Source: Gemmatimonadota bacterium (GTDB taxonomy: Bacteria > Gemmatimonadota > Gemmatimonadetes > Longimicrobiales > Gaopeijiaceae). Taken from it: DNA of 64,000 nucleotides. A program made the position numbers and the translations under genes. This document shows, piece after piece, positions 9,701 through 18,103 of this stretch. The notes beneath the pieces were generated by a model. That model made no database searches and was not told where the DNA came from. It saw nothing but the letters and a program-made list of their open reading frames with translations. Position 1 is the stretch's first letter. The number at the start of each line of letters is the position of its first letter. The DNA is taken from positions 1 through 64,000 of the forward strand of contig JAJCZZ010000063.1 in the NCBI GenBank assembly GCA_029262115.1, in the 5' to 3' direction.

Positions 9701-10045
9701 TTCGGTCAACTCGGCACCGGCATCACGAGCGTGGGCACCCTCATATCAGGCAACACCGGTACGGCCGCGGATCCCAACCACCCCATTGCCCAGGCGCTTG
9801 CCGCGCAAGACATCACCAGTATGAACTTCGCGGCGCCGGGTGACTTCACGGTGTCGGCGTCCGCGGTACCGATCATCGTCTCGGGCTCGTCCATTCTCGT
9901 CGCCTACGCCCCTGTGACGGATGTGGCGCCCCTCCCGCTCACGGCTCCGCCGGCCTCGATCCGGGCCCTCGCGCCACCACCACCGGTACGGATCAAGCCG
10001 CCGTGCCTGCCCGGTACGGTGTGCGGGACTTCGTCCAGCAAGTGA
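6743..10045 (+). CDS. Giant multidomain surface lipoprotein (Ig-like, propeller, IPT/TIG, carboxypeptidase-regulatory domains)
   Basis: 1100 residues. The N-terminus is a lipoprotein signal (ALSGFALTSCVDAP). Domains in order: a beta-rich segment (~35-155), a bacterial Ig-like (BIG2) domain around residues 170-245 (IVAPGGTASFGATVTN), a TolB/WD-like propeller of short repeats (~250-455), an IPT/TIG domain (~465-545), carboxypeptidase-regulatory-like domains (~555-630 and ~750-830), and a C-terminal region (~835-1050) with GGRIIFNADYQPDWY that resembles gatase-like alpha/beta folds. Probably outer-membrane anchored and facing outward; the ligand is unknown. The start at 6743 is chosen for the signal peptide; the frame is open to 6437 but that overlaps the divergent gene. 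A strong terminator follows. Confidence 0.75.
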   Translation: MRVPNRGRFLFAVAALSGFALTSCVDAPAAPEGSGLGIAPFRLQPKLTLVAPRARVAGTAIADALSDAFDLVDTFRLIVSRAATGAVLLTAERTVTPGQDEYDLSVEASGVSQGEQLLVTVVALQGSTVLFESAPISVTVRTTSSSDPPAPLSVPLVYTGPGASAGAIEVGPASRIVAPGGTASFGATVTNTDGSVIAGVPVSWTTEAASVATVDRSGVASGVAEGLTRVTATIPTGLSASALVYVAAGEVAFERGGSVLVRDVAEGVESDRGAGERPAWSPGGADLFVSRGGTVTNASTGASLFEGTSPAVSPDQSKIAASASGSLVFANLDGSRPTVGPAGSSPAWLSPSTLVVDGGGVQSVRADGTGRTTLAGGSAMWPTASSGGSVAWVADGALIVDGGAPLMTGVDSRPTWSNNGLWLLASAAGELHLVPVDGSGPAVPIGATGTFPAWKRTGGASAAPSSLVLTGLQPENATPGGQVDILGSGFDWIIPANNRVFFPTPEGEEEAELITASESALTVRIPARLAAGTIRVTTFSEQATLAFTPALGSVAIHALTPWGAPVHDLQVRLTLASTLVANVRTDLDGKAVIADLADGTYSVAAVAPVGFLITSIAPTVTVAVGTATALDITVNALVQLLTLSPETPETTVGEAVEVSATAVDINGDEIPQFDQIQWVGLNQGVLASGNGLTGTLVGRWPSGSVGGSRFRIFINGQIFDRAATVRSHITGVVRKQSSTANTEAQMSAAATATQSVDVPEVGASVELLKDDVIIAQTSSGSAGTFRFDGLLAGTYVLRVANLSDEAIADPVTVGLHPGNPVGSASLLIRPKAPSAQGDLIAINDWNAWDSNRNPAALIQTLVATANNSGTKVVWWCGRQANPSGNSISTGICQSSISSDGSGQFQGTRDAITASDWGFSVDFQTPLQTIDGDVRVFWLWTPTEQLTNAEVNVLKAFASRGGRIIFNADYQPDWYTADHHENIATRLFGQLGTGITSVGTLISGNTGTAADPNHPIAQALAAQDITSMNFAAPGDFTVSASAVPIIVSGSSILVAYAPVTDVAPLPLTAPPASIRALAPPPPVRIKPPCLPGTVCGTSSSK

Positions 10046-10054
10046 CTCCGCCTC

Positions 10055-10084
10055 GGACGCGTAGGGCCGCCGCCCTGCGCGTCC
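10055..10084. terminator. GC-rich hairpin after the giant lipoprotein gene
   Basis: Thirteen-base arms (10055-10067 and 10072-10084) pair with only one G-T/U wobble around a four-base loop. It begins ten bases after the stop at 10045. No long T run follows. It separates this gene from the signalling run starting at 10226. Confidence 0.7.
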
Positions 10085-10225
10085 GGTCGGAGCCGCTCCG
10101 TCGTCGTCCGGGAGCACTGGACCACGGCCGTCGAAGATCCTCGACCCCTTTGGCGACCTGGGTGTAGATTGGTCGGATGGACTTGAACCATCGAATTCTG
10201 CGGACCAGCACCCTGGAGACGGCGC

Positions 10226-11125
10226 TTGGTTTCTGACGAAAACGTCGACGACTTCCCGGTGAGCCTACGCTGCTGGGGCACCCGAGGCTCGATTCCGAGC
10301 CCCGGACCGGCCACGGCACGGTATGGGGGGAATACGACCTGCCTGGAAGTACGGGTAGAGGGTCGTCGATTGATCTTCGATGCGGGGTCAGGTATCCGCC
10401 CCCTCGGTCACGATCTGATGCGGGACGGCGCGGTCCTCGATACTCCGATTTTTCTGACCCACTTCCATTGGGATCACATCCAGGGATTCCCGTTCTTCGT
10501 GCCGCTCTATGTCCCGGGCACCGAGCTTCGGATCCTCGGCCCGAAGCAGAAAAACATCGACGTTCGCAGCCTCTTCGCTGGGCAGATGGGCCCCATCTAC
10601 TTTCCGGTGCCGTTCAGCGCGGTCGCGGCGAACCTCTCCTTCGATCATTTGAACGAGGGCACATGGGAGGGGCACGGGATCACGTTGCAGACGATTCGGG
10701 TCAAACATCCGTCGTATGTGATCGGGTATCGGATCGAGGCGGGCGACACCGCGATCTGTTTCATCCCCGACAATGAAATCGATGGCGATAGCTACGAGGT
10801 GGAACCCGACTGGCGCGATCGCCTGGTCGAGTTCGTCGGCGACGCCGACATCCTCATCCACGATTCGATGTACACCGAAAGGGAGTATCCCCACCGACCC
10901 GGCTGGGGACACTCCACGTTCGAGCAGTCGCTTCGACTCGCCGAAGATGGTGGAGTCGATCGCTTGCTCTTCTTCCACCACGACCCGGAACGCTCGGACG
11001 ACGAGCTCGACGAGATCGTGAACCGAGTGCGAGACGACGCAGCGGGGCGAGGGTGCTCCGTTGAGATGGAGGCGGCCCGAGAGGGCGTGCACTACGCCCC
11101 CGCAGAACAAGGAGAACTGACGTGA
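10226..11125 (+). CDS. Metallo-beta-lactamase-fold hydrolase
   Basis: 299 residues. The metal site motif HFHWDH is at residues 79-84, followed by later ligands in VKHPSYVIGYRI, FIPDNEID, ILIHDSMY and FFHHD. The N-terminal RCWGTRGSIPSPG with NTTCLEV and DAGSG is typical of the cyclic-phosphodiesterase/RNase Z-like branch of the fold. No signal peptide, so cytoplasmic. The start is TTG at 10226 with GGAG seven bases upstream; no better start exists. Its stop overlaps the GTG of the caspase gene (GTGA), so the two are probably co-translated. Hydrolysis of a cyclic nucleotide is a fair guess given the cyclase two genes on, but not shown. Confidence 0.8.
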   Translation: MVSDENVDDFPVSLRCWGTRGSIPSPGPATARYGGNTTCLEVRVEGRRLIFDAGSGIRPLGHDLMRDGAVLDTPIFLTHFHWDHIQGFPFFVPLYVPGTELRILGPKQKNIDVRSLFAGQMGPIYFPVPFSAVAANLSFDHLNEGTWEGHGITLQTIRVKHPSYVIGYRIEAGDTAICFIPDNEIDGDSYEVEPDWRDRLVEFVGDADILIHDSMYTEREYPHRPGWGHSTFEQSLRLAEDGGVDRLLFFHHDPERSDDELDEIVNRVRDDAAGRGCSVEMEAAREGVHYAPAEQGELT

Positions 11126-13002
11126 GACGTTTCGGATCGCTTGTGACCATACTGACTGCTGTGCCCCTGCTCGCATTCGGACCCGGCGAACGTGTCGCGG
11201 GAACGCATTGGGCGCTAATGATCGGCATCAGCGACTACACGAACTTCGACGACGTGGAAGGGGGGGATCTCCCTGGCGCTCAGTTCGATGCGATGGGAAT
11301 GCGGGACGTTCTCCTCCAGAAGTACGACTTCCCGGAAGCGAACGTGCGTACGCTGCTCAACGGTCAGGCGACCCGAGCCGCCATCCAGGAGAGCATCACC
11401 GGTTGGCTGACCGAGAACGCCCGGCCCGGCGACAACGTCGTGGTGTTCTTTGCCGGTCATGGTTCTCAGATGTGGGACGAGAACGGCGACGAAGACGACG
11501 GATTGGACGAGACGATCGCTCCCGCGGACGTGTCTCCGAACAGCACGGACTTCGACATCTCCGACGACACGTTCGGAGAGTGGCTGTCGGCGTTGCCGAC
11601 CGACAACGTGGTGGTGTTGCTCGACAACTGTAACTCGGGCACCGGCACCCGCGACGTGACGCCGTTCTCGCGCTCCCGTGAGCTCGGTCGCGATGTCAAC
11701 GCGCTTTCGAAGCCTGCTTCGGCGGCCCGCCGCGCGCTCCCCGGCCAGGTGGACGAAACGGGCTTCGACGCGGGCCACAGCCGGGTCCTGGAGTTGGCGG
11801 CGGCACAGCCGCATCAGGCGGCCGTCGATGCTTTTTTCCCGGGGGGGGATGGCGAGGAGTCGTTCCACGGGGGCGCGTTCACGACCTTCCTGGTCCGCCA
11901 ACTCTGGAGGGCCCCCGCCGATGCTACGTATGAAGAGGTCTTCCGCGATGTCCACGAGGCTCTGAAGCGGAATCGCTTCCAGCAGGACCCCCATCTGTCC
12001 GAAGACGTGTCGCTCAAGGACATGTCGCTCTTCTTCGTGGAAGGCGCAGAGCCCATGGAGGCCGACGCCGCCCTTCCGGTCGTGTCCTCGGACGGTGGAA
12101 CCGCTCGCCTCGGCGGCGGCCAGACGCTCGGGATCACGACGGGCTCGGTGTTCGAGGTCGGGACGGCTCGACTCGTGGTCGAGACGGTCGAGCAGACCGC
12201 CAGCACCGCCAGGGTGTCCAGGGGTGCCGTATCCGCTGGGGATCGAGCCAAGCTCATTGGGTATCGGTACCCGAGCGTTCCGCTTCGCGTGAACGTAGCA
12301 GGCCTCGACTCGGAGTCGGCGGACGCTCTCACGAGCGCTGTTTCCGAGAACCAGCAGGTCGACCTCGTCCGCGAGGACGGTGCCTTCAGCCACCTGTTGA
12401 TCCGGCGTCGCGGGACGGAACTCCGGGTGGTCGGTTCCGACGGGTTCCTGCGCCACGAGGGCCTACCGGCTGGGAGTGCCGGTGCCGCGGATCTGGCGTC
12501 GATCCTGAGCGCGGAGGCCGCCGCGAAGCAGTTGGCCGACATGGAGAACCCCGCCCAGCCGTTCGGGGTGGAGCTACGGCTGGTGGACGGACGGACGTCG
12601 TTCGGGGTCGGCGAGGAGATCAGCTTCCACGTGACCAGCCATCGTGACGGTTACTTGACACTCGTGGATCTGGGCACGGACGGGACCGTTGCCGTGCTCC
12701 TTCCCAACGGACAAGCCCCCTCGATGCAGGTGAAGGCCGGGCAGGAGGTCTCGTTCCCCGCCGCCGACGCAGGCTTTGCGCTTCAGGCGCTCCCACCGGC
12801 GGGTCGCGGTATGGTGCGGGCGTTCGTCACCCCTCGGCCGCTCGAGATTCGAATCCCGGCGGGCGAAGACTACGCGACCGGGGGTGCCGAACTCGCGGGC
12901 TGGATCGCCGATCAGGTGCGTGCCGCCGCCGGCGAGATCGACGAAGCGGTGCGCCTCGACAGTTGGGCCACGTCCTCGCTGGTGTACGACATCCACAACT
13001 GA
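11122..13002 (+). CDS. Exported caspase-like (C14) protease with DUF4384-type domain
   Basis: 626 residues. Residues 1-27 are a signal peptide. Residues ~28-310 form a caspase/metacaspase domain: WALMIGISDY, then the catalytic His in FFAGHGSQ (His113) and catalytic Cys in LLDNCNSG (Cys170; the family more often has DxCHSG). Residues ~345-480 are less clear; ~480-575 look like DUF4384, a domain often attached to bacterial caspases. It starts with GTG at 11122 behind AAGGAG and overlaps the upstream gene. Expected location is periplasm or cell surface. Orthocaspases cut after basic residues; the target is unknown. Followed after 54 bases by the CHASE2 cyclase. Confidence 0.85.
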   Translation: MRRFGSLVTILTAVPLLAFGPGERVAGTHWALMIGISDYTNFDDVEGGDLPGAQFDAMGMRDVLLQKYDFPEANVRTLLNGQATRAAIQESITGWLTENARPGDNVVVFFAGHGSQMWDENGDEDDGLDETIAPADVSPNSTDFDISDDTFGEWLSALPTDNVVVLLDNCNSGTGTRDVTPFSRSRELGRDVNALSKPASAARRALPGQVDETGFDAGHSRVLELAAAQPHQAAVDAFFPGGDGEESFHGGAFTTFLVRQLWRAPADATYEEVFRDVHEALKRNRFQQDPHLSEDVSLKDMSLFFVEGAEPMEADAALPVVSSDGGTARLGGGQTLGITTGSVFEVGTARLVVETVEQTASTARVSRGAVSAGDRAKLIGYRYPSVPLRVNVAGLDSESADALTSAVSENQQVDLVREDGAFSHLLIRRRGTELRVVGSDGFLRHEGLPAGSAGAADLASILSAEAAAKQLADMENPAQPFGVELRLVDGRTSFGVGEEISFHVTSHRDGYLTLVDLGTDGTVAVLLPNGQAPSMQVKAGQEVSFPAADAGFALQALPPAGRGMVRAFVTPRPLEIRIPAGEDYATGGAELAGWIADQVRAAAGEIDEAVRLDSWATSSLVYDIHN

Positions 13003-13056
13003 TCGAAGCGTCCCGCGGGTCAACGCTCCGATCCAACTGCGCGCCGAGGTGACTGA

Positions 13057-15297
13057 GTGAAGGCGAAGCGACTCCTCGCCCTCGGTCTGGTAGTCACCGT
13101 TACGGTGGCGCTCGCGCTGCTGGCGGACGCGGTGGGGGGGCTCACCGGCATCGATCAACTCCGGTATAAGACGCTCGATTGGCGCCAGAACACCACCGTG
13201 CAGTCGTTCCAGCCGGGCGTCGGTACCGACGAGAGCGACATCACGCTCGTCTTTTTCGACGAGTTCGCGGTGACCGATCCCGAGTTCGGTTGGGCGTGGG
13301 AGCAGCCCTTTCCCCGAGCGCACATCGCGAACGTCATCGACGTGGTGGCAGCGGGTGGCGCGCGCACGATCGGTCTCGACGTCTATCTCCAACTCATGTA
13401 TCCGCGCCTCAACGAGATCGACGGCGGAGACGATCTCCTGGTCGACGCCATCGAACGGGCCGGCAACGTGGTGCTCGTGGGCCCCGTGCTTCAAACCTCG
13501 AACGGACCACGGTTGGGTCCACCCGATCCGGCCTTCGGGGCGGTCGCGGCGGACGTCGGCGCCGCCGAGCTCCCCACCGCGTTCGAGACCGTCCGGGACG
13601 GCACGCTGGCGGTCCGGTCCGGAGTCAGGCTCGAGCCCTCCTTTTCTCTGGCGCTCTACGGGCATGCGCGGAGCATCGACGTGGACGATCTCCTGCGCCG
13701 GTCCCGGCGGTGGGGTCGCATTCCGCTTCCCGGCCTGCCGTCGAGCCTGGGCCAGGTCCCGGACGACTGGTGGGAGCAGGGCACCGCGTCATCCAGCGTG
13801 ATCGTACCATTTCCCATCCGGTACCACGGCCCGCCATCCAGCTCCGACGGCTTCGATCCGATCGGGACGTTCGCCGCCGTCTCGTCCGCAAACGTCGACC
13901 TGACCGCCCTGACTCAGCCGGAGCTCTTCGAAGACAAGATCGTCCTGATCGGTTCCGGCTTCCACGACTCCGACAAGTTTCGAACCGCCTTCTTCGGTCA
14001 GAAAGCTCCCCCCGCCGAAGAGGGGGGTGACGCCCGGACCTATGAATGGATGTACGGAGTGGAGGTCCACGCCAACGCGCTTCAGACGATGCTCTCCGAG
14101 GAGTACGTCCGACCGCTCGGAGAGCGGGCGGAGCTCCTGGTCCTGTTCCTGGCCGGCCTGGTGGTCGGCGTCGTCGTGTTCTCGCAAGGCGCCGGCTGGG
14201 GTGGCGTGGCCACGGCGGCGGTGATCGGGAGCCTCATGGTCCTGGGCTTCTGGACCTGGGCCGGAGAAGCGTACGGCCCCGGTGGTCGGTGGTTCGGTCT
14301 CGGGCGGCCCTACCTCTGGTTCCCGATCGTGACGCCCGCGCTCGCGACCCTCCTCTCGTACGTCGGCTCGGTAGCGTACGTCTCCGTGGTGGAAGGGCGC
14401 GAAAAGCGCTTCATCAAGGGCGCCTTCAGCAAGTACGTATCGCCCGAGGTGGTTGAAGAGATCGCCGAGAACCCCGGCGCCCTCCAACTCGGCGGTCAGA
14501 AGCGACCCCTTACCATGCTCTTCTCCGACCTGGCCGGCTTCACCACGCTGTCCGAAAGGATGGATCCGCAGGATCTGCTCGCCCATCTCAACGAGTACCT
14601 GAGCGAGATGACCCAGATCGTCATGGATGAAACGGGCACCCTCGACAAGTACATCGGCGATGCCATCATGGCGTTCTGGAACGCGCCGAGGGCCGTGGGC
14701 GACCACGCGGACCGAGGGCTCAAAACCGCGATCCTGATGCAGCGGAAAATGGGCGAACTCAACGAACGCTGGATGTCGGCCGACCCGGAGGCCGAAGAAC
14801 TGGTGGTGCGCATCGGTGTGAACACCGGGACGGTCGTCGTGGGCAACGTCGGCGGAAAGGAACGGTTCGATTACTCCGCAATCGGCGACGCCGTCAATCT
14901 GGCCGCCCGTCTGGAACCGGCGAACAAGACCTACGACACGCTGGTCATGGCCTCGGAGTACACGATGGACGCCGCCGATCGATCCGCGTTCCGGGTCCGG
15001 GAGCTCGACCGGATCGCCGTGAAGGGAAAGGAGCGGCCCGTCACGGTGTACGAAGTTCTGGAGATGGCTGGTGCGCGGCTGGCCGACCATCGGGAAAAGG
15101 CGTTCGAGCACTACGAAGCCGGCCTGGCCGCTTACAAGAATCGCGACTGGACGCTCGCGGCGACCTATTTCGAGGCAGCGTTGACCGCCGATCCCCAGGA
15201 CGGCCCGAGCGCCGTGTATCTGGCCCGCGCCCGGGAATATCAGACCGACCCACCACCCGCCGATTGGGATTTCGTGGTGCGACGGACGTCGAAGTAG
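13057..15297 (+). CDS. CHASE2-sensor class III nucleotide cyclase
   Basis: 746 residues. One N-terminal membrane helix (~5-25), a large extracytoplasmic CHASE2 sensor (~30-350), three further membrane helices (~358-378, 385-405, 420-445), then a cytoplasmic class III cyclase domain (~480-660). Metal-binding Asp residues are visible in FSDLAGF (Asp491) and YIGDAIMAF (Asp535), the Lys before YIGD suits ATP, and AIGDAVNLAARLE is conserved. The C-terminal ~70 residues look TPR-like. It should convert an outside signal to cAMP. GTG start at 13057, with GAGG seven bases upstream. A cNMP-binding protein at 5278 is a possible receiver. CHASE2 cyclases next to FecR-like proteins are known elsewhere. 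Confidence 0.9.
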   Translation: MKAKRLLALGLVVTVTVALALLADAVGGLTGIDQLRYKTLDWRQNTTVQSFQPGVGTDESDITLVFFDEFAVTDPEFGWAWEQPFPRAHIANVIDVVAAGGARTIGLDVYLQLMYPRLNEIDGGDDLLVDAIERAGNVVLVGPVLQTSNGPRLGPPDPAFGAVAADVGAAELPTAFETVRDGTLAVRSGVRLEPSFSLALYGHARSIDVDDLLRRSRRWGRIPLPGLPSSLGQVPDDWWEQGTASSSVIVPFPIRYHGPPSSSDGFDPIGTFAAVSSANVDLTALTQPELFEDKIVLIGSGFHDSDKFRTAFFGQKAPPAEEGGDARTYEWMYGVEVHANALQTMLSEEYVRPLGERAELLVLFLAGLVVGVVVFSQGAGWGGVATAAVIGSLMVLGFWTWAGEAYGPGGRWFGLGRPYLWFPIVTPALATLLSYVGSVAYVSVVEGREKRFIKGAFSKYVSPEVVEEIAENPGALQLGGQKRPLTMLFSDLAGFTTLSERMDPQDLLAHLNEYLSEMTQIVMDETGTLDKYIGDAIMAFWNAPRAVGDHADRGLKTAILMQRKMGELNERWMSADPEAEELVVRIGVNTGTVVVGNVGGKERFDYSAIGDAVNLAARLEPANKTYDTLVMASEYTMDAADRSAFRVRELDRIAVKGKERPVTVYEVLEMAGARLADHREKAFEHYEAGLAAYKNRDWTLAATYFEAALTADPQDGPSAVYLARAREYQTDPPPADWDFVVRRTSK

Positions 15298-15356
15298 AAG
15301 ATTGGAAGGAGGGGATGCGCCCCGCGCACCCACGGACGACGTACTTGGAGACGAAC

Positions 15357-16283
15357 ATGGTGAAGCATCTACCGCTCGCCGCGATGGTCGCGGCCGCGAT
15401 CGCCACGCCGCTGGCGGCTCAGGAAGACGCGGCCGCATTGGTCATGCGCCTATCCGGGCAGGTCCAGGTCCGACAGGGGGGTGCCGCCGCCGCTCCGGCT
15501 CGGCTCGGCGACCGTTTGATTGCGGGCGCCCAGATCATGCCGGAGGACGGCAGCCGCGCGATCCTGATCACGCGGGCGGGCGCCACGATGAACGTCACCG
15601 AGAACACGACGGTATCGGCCCCGTCGAGCGGTGGGAATCCCGACCTGTTCGATCGGGCCATACGGACGCTCGCGCAAGCGGCGTCCAGCGACGCGAGGAC
15701 CGCCGGCGGCCGTCAAGGGATGATCCGGCCGATTCCGGGTGAACCGGTTCTGGTGGCGCCTCGAAACGGACTGATGGTGGCGACCACGCGCCCGACGTTC
15801 CGGTGGATGGCCGTGGACGGTGCCGACGGCTACACCATCCAGATCCGCCGTGTGGATGGGGGTCGACCGGTGCGTTTCGATACGGGCGTTTCGTCGGACT
15901 GGACCCTCCCCGCAGATGCGCCAGGCCTCCTCCCTGGCGCCACCTACGCCTGGACCGTCGCCCCGTCCATGGGGCGCCCGACACGGGAACAACAGTTCAG
16001 GGTCATCAGCGGGGACGAGTACTCGGAGCTCGAGGCCGGCTTCGCCGAGGTGAGCGCGATGGGCGTCGATCCCATGACCGACGGACTCTTCCTGACGGCC
16101 ATCATCTACCGGGATCTCGGGTTGGTCTACGACGCCCACGCGGCCCTGAAGGGGTTGGCGAGCGCGGGCGCCGGGGAGTTCACCGCGGATCTCTACCTCC
16201 TCGAAGGTGAGATCCTCAACCAGCTCGGTCGGGCCGAGGAAGCGACGGCCGCGTTCGACAAGGCGGACGCCCTGCTCCGATGA
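15357..16283 (+). CDS. Exported FecR-like protein with TPR-like C-terminus
   Basis: 308 residues. A signal peptide with an AQ cleavage point (PLAAQ, ~20) is followed by a FecR-like beta domain (~25-110: VMRLSGQVQVRQ, ARLGDRLIAGAQI, GSRAILITRAGATM), an Ig/Fn-like segment (~140-225), and a helical tail that ends like a TPR (QLGRAEEATAAFDKADALL). FecR-like domains commonly sense or tether periplasmic ligands and recur beside CHASE2 cyclases. GGAG lies six bases before the ATG at 15357; the frame is open upstream to 15264 into the cyclase gene. Its stop overlaps the next start as ATGA (16280-16283). Confidence 0.8.
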   Translation: MVKHLPLAAMVAAAIATPLAAQEDAAALVMRLSGQVQVRQGGAAAAPARLGDRLIAGAQIMPEDGSRAILITRAGATMNVTENTTVSAPSSGGNPDLFDRAIRTLAQAASSDARTAGGRQGMIRPIPGEPVLVAPRNGLMVATTRPTFRWMAVDGADGYTIQIRRVDGGRPVRFDTGVSSDWTLPADAPGLLPGATYAWTVAPSMGRPTREQQFRVISGDEYSELEAGFAEVSAMGVDPMTDGLFLTAIIYRDLGLVYDAHAALKGLASAGAGEFTADLYLLEGEILNQLGRAEEATAAFDKADALLR

Positions 16284-17905
16284 CGAAGACGCCTTCGACG
16301 GAGGAGGCGCTCCGCGCCGAACTGGAACAGGCCCGCTCGGAGCTACAGCAGCTCAACAAGATCGGGATGGCGCTCATGAGCGAGCGCGATCCGGAGCGGC
16401 TGCTCAACCTCATCCTGACGCAGGCACGTAAGCTCACGAACTCGGACGCCGGAAGCCTGTATCTCGTCGAGCCCGGCGACGACGGGGGGGAGCGGCTGCA
16501 CTTCCTGCGCTCTCAGAACCACACGTTACCCGACCTTCCGTCGCCGAACTTCACACTCCCGATCGACGAGAGCAGCATTGCCGGCTACGTCGCGTCGTGC
16601 GGTGAACCGCTCGTTCTCGACGACGTGTACGAGATCCCGGCTCACCTGCCGTTTTCGTTCAATAAGGCGGCTTTCGACGAGAAGTTCGGGTATCGGGCCA
16701 AGTCGATGCTGGCGGTGCCGATGACCGACCATCGAGACAAGGTGGTCGGAGTGGTGCAGCTCATCAATCGGAAATCGGACCCGGAGGCGGTCGTCCGCGA
16801 TGACGCCGAAGCCGACCGATCCGTGCTGCCCTACTCCCCACGCGATGTGTCACTCGTCCACTCTCTCGCGGGGCAGGCGGCCGTTTCGATCGAGAACGGC
16901 CGTCTCTATCAATCGATAGAGAATCTGTTCGCGGGCTTCATCAAAGCGGCCGTGACCGCGATCGACCGCCGGGACCCGACGACCTCGGGCCACTCGGTTC
17001 GTGTAACCGAACTCACCTGCGACACGGCCCGGCTGATCAACGAGCGGACGGAGGGCCCGTTCGCCGACGCGCACTTCACGGCGGACCAGATGAAGCAGCT
17101 ACGCTACGCCGGACTGCTGCACGACTTCGGTAAGATTGGCGTGCGCGAGGAAGTCCTCGTCAAGGAGGAGAAGCTACCGCCGGTCCTCCGTGCCCAGGTG
17201 GCGGCCCGTTTCGCGCTGATCCGGAAGACCCTCGAGGCCGACGCCTACCGGGCGCGAGCCGAGTGCCTGGCAGCCGGTGGAGGATCGGACGGGGCTGACG
17301 ACGCGATCGAGGCCATTGATCGACAGTTGAAGGAAGACATCGAGCGACTGGACCGCTACTGGACGGCCGTGCAGGAGGCGAACGTCCCGAGGGCCATGGA
17401 CGAGGAGGCTGCCGGCATTCTCGAGGAGATCGGCACGCAAGTCTTCAAAGACGATCTCGGTGAGGACCGCCCGTATCTGGCGCCTCACGAGTTGCACTTC
17501 CTGAGCATCAAACGTGGAAGCCTCGATCCGGACGAGCGCAAGCAGATCGAGTCCCATGTGATCCACAGCTACGACTTTCTGCTCGATATCCCGTGGACCG
17601 ACGACTTGTGTCGGATTGCCGAGATCGTGCGCGGCCACCACGAGAAGCTGAACGGAAAGGGATACCCCGATGGCGTGACCGGCGACCAGCTCTGCCTGGA
17701 GACGCGTATCATGACCGTGTGCGACATCTTCGACGCGCTGACGGCCAGCGACCGACCGTACAAGAAGGCCATGCCGGTGGAGAAGGCACTCCAGATCCTA
17801 CGTTGGGAAGCCGAGGAAGGCGCTTTGGACGCGGACATTGTGGAGCTGTTCGCGGAGAGCAAAGTATACGAAAAGGTCCTGGCCACCGACTGGCGGGAGC
17901 TGTAG
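16280..17905 (+). CDS. GAF + HD-GYP domain signalling phosphodiesterase
   Basis: 541 residues. A short coiled coil (~5-30), a GAF domain (~35-210) and an HD-GYP domain (~220-535). HD is at His281-Asp282 (LLHDFGKIGV), the HHE at 453-455 and the GYP at 461-463, so the residues that hydrolyse c-di-GMP or related cyclic dinucleotides are present. About 130 residues of helical sequence are inserted between the HD helix and the second half of the domain (roughly 295-430), more than usual. No membrane segment, so cytoplasmic. Coupled to the FecR-like gene by ATGA overlap. Last gene of the run from 10226. Confidence 0.9.
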   Translation: MTKTPSTEEALRAELEQARSELQQLNKIGMALMSERDPERLLNLILTQARKLTNSDAGSLYLVEPGDDGGERLHFLRSQNHTLPDLPSPNFTLPIDESSIAGYVASCGEPLVLDDVYEIPAHLPFSFNKAAFDEKFGYRAKSMLAVPMTDHRDKVVGVVQLINRKSDPEAVVRDDAEADRSVLPYSPRDVSLVHSLAGQAAVSIENGRLYQSIENLFAGFIKAAVTAIDRRDPTTSGHSVRVTELTCDTARLINERTEGPFADAHFTADQMKQLRYAGLLHDFGKIGVREEVLVKEEKLPPVLRAQVAARFALIRKTLEADAYRARAECLAAGGGSDGADDAIEAIDRQLKEDIERLDRYWTAVQEANVPRAMDEEAAGILEEIGTQVFKDDLGEDRPYLAPHELHFLSIKRGSLDPDERKQIESHVIHSYDFLLDIPWTDDLCRIAEIVRGHHEKLNGKGYPDGVTGDQLCLETRIMTVCDIFDALTASDRPYKKAMPVEKALQILRWEAEEGALDADIVELFAESKVYEKVLATDWREL

Positions 17906-18103
17906 GGGAGGAGTCCTACGCCACGACCGGTCCAGGGCGCACCGCACTTCGGCCACGCGTTCGTCGACGGAGACTACCTCGACCGGCAGGTGCGGTTGCT
18001 GCGCCTCTGGAGGCAGCGGGGTGGGTGCGACGTGAGAAGGGGGTAGTGCCGATCAGACGAGTTCTGACGTCATGCCGGACAACCACCACGACCTCGGCAC
18101 GCC

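Noticed and set aside
13789-15438. Long minus-strand frame opposite the CHASE2 cyclase
   Set aside because: Shadow produced by high third-position GC; the sense strand has the full cyclase motifs.
17906-18103. Short frame with a protein-like stretch (FGHAFVDGDYLDRQVR) after the HD-GYP gene
   Set aside because: No start codon and only about 40 codons; might be a remnant but cannot be supported.
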